DNA of 8,417 nt from Oscillospiraceae bacterium (GTDB lineage Bacteria; Bacillota; Clostridia; Oscillospirales; Ruminococcaceae). Shown piece by piece: positions 6,567 through 8,417 of the stretch; the first letter of the stretch is position 1, and each line of letters opens with the position of its first letter. The stretch spans positions 1 through 8,417 of the forward strand of contig JAFPPJ010000261.1 in assembly GCA_017410745.1 (NCBI GenBank), in the 5' to 3' direction. The notes below the pieces were generated by a model that saw only the letters and a program-made list of their open reading frames with translations, did not search any database and was not told the DNA's origin. The translations under genes and the position numbers were made by a program.

Positions 6567-7195
6567 ATCGTTCCTCCTGTTCTGCGATGGTCGGTGCGTA
6601 TCAGCTTCTTGCCGTTGGGCAGAAGATATTCCTGCGATGATATAAGGTCATAGCCTATGCATTCAAGTCTGCCGGTGAGTACGGAAGGCGATATACTGCG
6701 GTGTATGCTGCCAAGGCAGTCAAATGAATGCGTGAGAGGCGACTCGGATACAAATCCACTGCCGGTATCTATCTGCACACCGCAGGAAATATATTCCGGC
6801 TCTGTGACCGATATCACCCGTTCAAAGCAGTCATAGCCTATGTATTCGATAAGCAGGTCTGCTATGAGCAGCCCTGCATGCGGCAGTGATACCTTATCAT
6901 CGGTAAGGTCGGCGCATATACATTCAAGGCATCCGTCAAGAGCGGCGTATCGCTTCTTCACCTCATCAAGATAGCCCTCATTCACATCCACGCCGTATAC
7001 CTTGCGATACTTGTCCGTGCTGATGTGTTCAAGCCCGTTGCCCCCTGCTATGCCAAGTATCATCGCAGTATCCGCTGGGAATGATACAAGCTGTGTGCGC
7101 ATCATATCATTTAGTGTCTGCAGCTGCATCACATCATCGGATGACATGTGCTGCTCATAATCGGAAAGACTGACCGTTTCCCATGGATTATTCAT
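6563..7195 (-). CDS. Class I SAM-dependent methyltransferase
   Basis: The 210-residue protein has the Rossmann-type methyltransferase core. Motif I is ILGIAGGNGLEHI (46-58), the glycine-rich SAM loop. VYGVDVNEGYLD (67-78) is the strand whose acidic end holds the SAM ribose. CICADLTDD (92-100) follows as the adenine-contacting segment, and LLIADLLIEYIGYDCF (109-124) is the motif IV region. The start MNNPWETVSLSDYEQHM is a form I associate with a clostridial family of unknown substrate. No substrate domain is visible, so small-molecule, tRNA or protein targets are all possible. It is preceded by its own promoter and AGGGAG 9 nt before the ATG. Its stop overlaps the start of the hydrolase gene, so both are made from one transcript. 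Confidence 0.85.
   Translation of the reverse strand: MNNPWETVSLSDYEQHMSSDDVMQLQTLNDMMRTQLVSFPADTAMILGIAGGNGLEHISTDKYRKVYGVDVNEGYLDEVKKRYAALDGCLECICADLTDDKVSLPHAGLLIADLLIEYIGYDCFERVISVTEPEYISCGVQIDTGSGFVSESPLTHSFDCLGSIHRSISPSVLTGRLECIGYDLISSQEYLLPNGKKLIRTDHRRTGGTI
6573..6578 (-). promoter_or_regulatory. Consensus ribosome binding site of the hydrolase gene
   Basis: Minus-strand AGGAGG, inside the end of the methyltransferase gene, lies 6 nt before the ATG at 6566-6564. It decides that start over the Met two codons later, and suggests the hydrolase may be translated more strongly than the methyltransferase. Confidence 0.75.
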
Positions 7196-7225
7196 TATAC
7201 CACGCTCCCTTTTTCACATAATACT

Positions 7226-7253
7226 ATTATACGGATTTTGCGGTGAAAAGCAA
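7226..7253 (-). promoter_or_regulatory. Promoter of the methyltransferase-hydrolase operon
   Basis: The minus strand has a perfect TATAAT (7226-7231) with TTGCTT (7248-7253) 16 bp upstream. The predicted start near 7219 leaves a short leader of about 24 nt containing the ribosome site AGGGAG (7205-7210). Confidence 0.6.
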
Positions 7254-7279
7254 CCCAAGATCCGTAATGCCGATATGCA

Positions 7280-7297
7280 TTTGTGAGTATGCACAAA
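7280..7297. promoter_or_regulatory. Inverted repeat over the response-regulator -35, possible operator
   Basis: TTTGTG-N6-CACAAA is an 18-bp perfect-arm inverted repeat covering the -35 hexamer (7281-7286) of the plus-strand promoter, where a bound protein would block polymerase. OmpR-type regulators more often use direct repeats, so autoregulation is only one option. Confidence 0.35.
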
Positions 7298-7309
7298 AAT
7301 TGCTGTAAT
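7281..7309 (+). promoter_or_regulatory. Promoter of the two-component system operon
   Basis: TTGTGA (4 of 6) and TGTAAT (5 of 6) are 17 bp apart, and the -10 has a TGC extension. Predicted start is near 7316, about 38 nt before the ATG at 7354. It faces away from the methyltransferase promoter. Confidence 0.55.
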
Positions 7310-7353
7310 CTATTGTATGTATCAACCACCTGTTTCGGAAAGGATGTTGTCCT

Positions 7354-8040
7354 ATGGATAAGAACCGTATACTTATCGTTGACGACGAAGAGGAGCTTGC
7401 GGGAATAATCGCAGAGATGCTCAACGGCTGCGGATATGATGCGGATATAGCACATGATGCCGCAGCAGCCTATGCTCTGCTTGCAAAGAAAAGCTATAAG
7501 CTCATACTCCTTGACATCAATCTGCCAGACAGCACCGGCTTTGAGATATGCAGCGAGATCCGCAGGGTATCGGGCGTTCCCGTTATATTCGCAAGTGCGC
7601 GCAAGACCGAGGATGACCGCATAGTAAGCTACGATATAGGCGGCGACGACTATCTTGAAAAGCCGTATTCAATGAAGGAACTGCTTTCACGCATCAATGC
7701 GGCTATGCGCCGCGCATACGGCAGCTTCACACATGAGAGCACAGGCTTCGGCGATGTCGTTATAGATACCGCCACGCGGACAGTTACAAAGGCGGGCAAG
7801 CCCGTCACGCTTGCACAGCGGGAATTTGACCTGCTGACATATCTGTGCCGCAACAAGAACACCGCCGTACCAAAGGACAAGATCATATCCGAGGTATGGG
7901 GCACATTCGCAGAGGTAGAGCCTTCCACCCTTACGGTGCATATACGGTGGCTTCGGGAAAAGCTTGAGGATGATCCCGCATCGCCGCGATACATAAAGAC
8001 CGTATGGAAACTCGGATATATGCTGGAGGACAAGGAATGA
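7354..8040 (+). CDS. OmpR/PhoB-family response regulator
   Basis: This 228-residue protein is a DNA-binding response regulator. The receiver domain (about 3-118) has the acidic pocket Asp10-Asp11, phospho-acceptor Asp54 in LLDINLPD, Ser81 at the signalling Ser/Thr position (FASAR), and Lys103 in LEKPYS. The C-terminal winged helix (about 128-226) shows the family features QREFDLLTYL, then the recognition region STLTVHIRWLREKLEDD and the wing ending TVWKLGYML. When phosphorylated by the partner kinase it should bind promoter DNA as a dimer. The start has AGGA 9 nt upstream. The stop overlaps the start of the histidine kinase gene (ATGA), so the pair is co-expressed. The stimulus and target genes are not shown by the sequence; the divergent methyltransferase-hydrolase operon is a possible target only by proximity. 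Confidence 0.94.
   Translation: MDKNRILIVDDEEELAGIIAEMLNGCGYDADIAHDAAAAYALLAKKSYKLILLDINLPDSTGFEICSEIRRVSGVPVIFASARKTEDDRIVSYDIGGDDYLEKPYSMKELLSRINAAMRRAYGSFTHESTGFGDVVIDTATRTVTKAGKPVTLAQREFDLLTYLCRNKNTAVPKDKIISEVWGTFAEVEPSTLTVHIRWLREKLEDDPASPRYIKTVWKLGYMLEDKE
8025..8030 (+). promoter_or_regulatory. Ribosome binding site of the histidine kinase gene
   Basis: GGAGGA within the last codons of the response regulator lies 6 nt before the ATG at 8037 and sets the kinase start. Confidence 0.7.
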
Positions 8041-8417
8041 AAAGGCTTATCTCGGCGGCGGCTGTATTTGCGCTGCTGCTCATTGCAGTATGTACGGCTG
8101 CGGTAATGAACGAAAAGAAGCTGTCTGCCCGCACAGGAGATCAGGCAGTCATGCTCAATGAGATAGAACGTCTCGCCGAAAGCGGCGATACTGCGGGCGC
8201 TGCTGAATGTGCCGCATCGCTGCGCCGGGAGATACTTGCAGTCGGCAGCACGGACAGCACACCGCTGTATGTGATGTGCGGTATATGCATCGTATTCCTT
8301 GCGGGTGCGGTGATATACATATATTTCACAGTGGCAGCACCCTTTGTAAGGCTATCTGCCTTTGCGGAAAGGGTCGCTCTCGGCGATCTTGAGCAGCCGC
8401 TCGAATATGAGAGGGGC
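8037..8417 (+). CDS. Membrane sensor histidine kinase, N-terminal part (cut by right edge)
   Basis: The first 127 codons are present, beginning MKRLISAAAVFALLLIAVCT. A membrane segment at about residues 4-23 is followed by a short extracytoplasmic region (about 24-76, mostly charged helix, with Cys58), a second membrane segment (about 77-98), and then APFVRLSAFAERVALGDLEQ (101-120), which looks like the start of a HAMP linker. The layout fits a classical two-transmembrane sensor kinase; the histidine box and ATP-binding domain lie past the window. It overlaps the response regulator stop by an ATGA and has GGAGGA 6 nt upstream, so it is almost certainly the partner kinase. The small external domain (about 50 residues) argues against a large ligand-binding fold; such kinases often sense through the membrane or an accessory protein. 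Identification rests on layout and context, since no catalytic motif is in view. Confidence 0.82.
   Translation, partial: MKRLISAAAVFALLLIAVCTAAVMNEKKLSARTGDQAVMLNEIERLAESGDTAGAAECAASLRREILAVGSTDSTPLYVMCGICIVFLAGAVIYIYFTVAAPFVRLSAFAERVALGDLEQPLEYERG

Noticed and set aside
5760..6653. Plus-strand open frame of 297 codons
   Set aside because: It is antisense to the hydrolase gene, would start at GTG without a ribosome site, and its Cys/Ile-rich translation is what the complement of this codon usage gives.

Overview
The window looks like ordinary chromosome from an anaerobic, Gram-positive Bacillota, most likely Oscillospirales/Ruminococcaceae (an inference from sequence character, not a database result). 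The reasons are an HPr with both His15 and Ser46, strong Shine-Dalgarno sequences (AGGAGG, GGAGGA), sigma-A-type promoters, AT-rich intergenic DNA beside moderately GC-rich genes with many ATA isoleucine codons, and family versions typical of clostridia (MnmA with a CxxC motif, the methyltransferase type, the PucR/CdaR-like regulator). I see no insertion sequence, phage gene, CRISPR array, tRNA or rRNA.

Left end (1-986, minus strand): the first 98 codons of a probable PucR/CdaR-like regulator run off the left edge, with an extended -10 promoter. Upstream of it lies a single-gene HPr unit with a near-consensus promoter, a leader of about 128 nt carrying a 13-bp-period repeat, and a strong intrinsic terminator. 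The HPr unit and the regulator are therefore separate transcripts.

Middle (1249-5671, plus strand): a tight four-gene operon reads ABC-F ATPase, HAD hydrolase, an unrecognised membrane protein, then MnmA tRNA 2-thiouridylase. The genes are separated by only 1 nt or overlap by a few nt (the MnmA start is an ATGA overlap), so they are probably translationally coupled. Two of the four act on the ribosome or tRNA. The operon ends at a hairpin shared with the convergent unit on the other strand.

Right end (5691-8417): a class I methyltransferase and a cytoplasmic CE1-like alpha/beta-hydrolase form a two-gene minus-strand operon with an ATGA overlap. Divergent from it is a two-component system: an OmpR-type response regulator followed, again with an ATGA overlap, by a membrane histidine kinase cut by the right edge after its HAMP-like start. 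The roughly 160-bp divergent region holds promoters in both directions and an inverted repeat over the regulator's -35.

I did not find a convincing undescribed system. The items most worth a second look are the unrecognised membrane protein within the translation operon, the three-cysteine arrangement of MnmA, the repeat in the HPr leader, and small TTGTG/CACAA dyads that recur in three of the intergenic regions.
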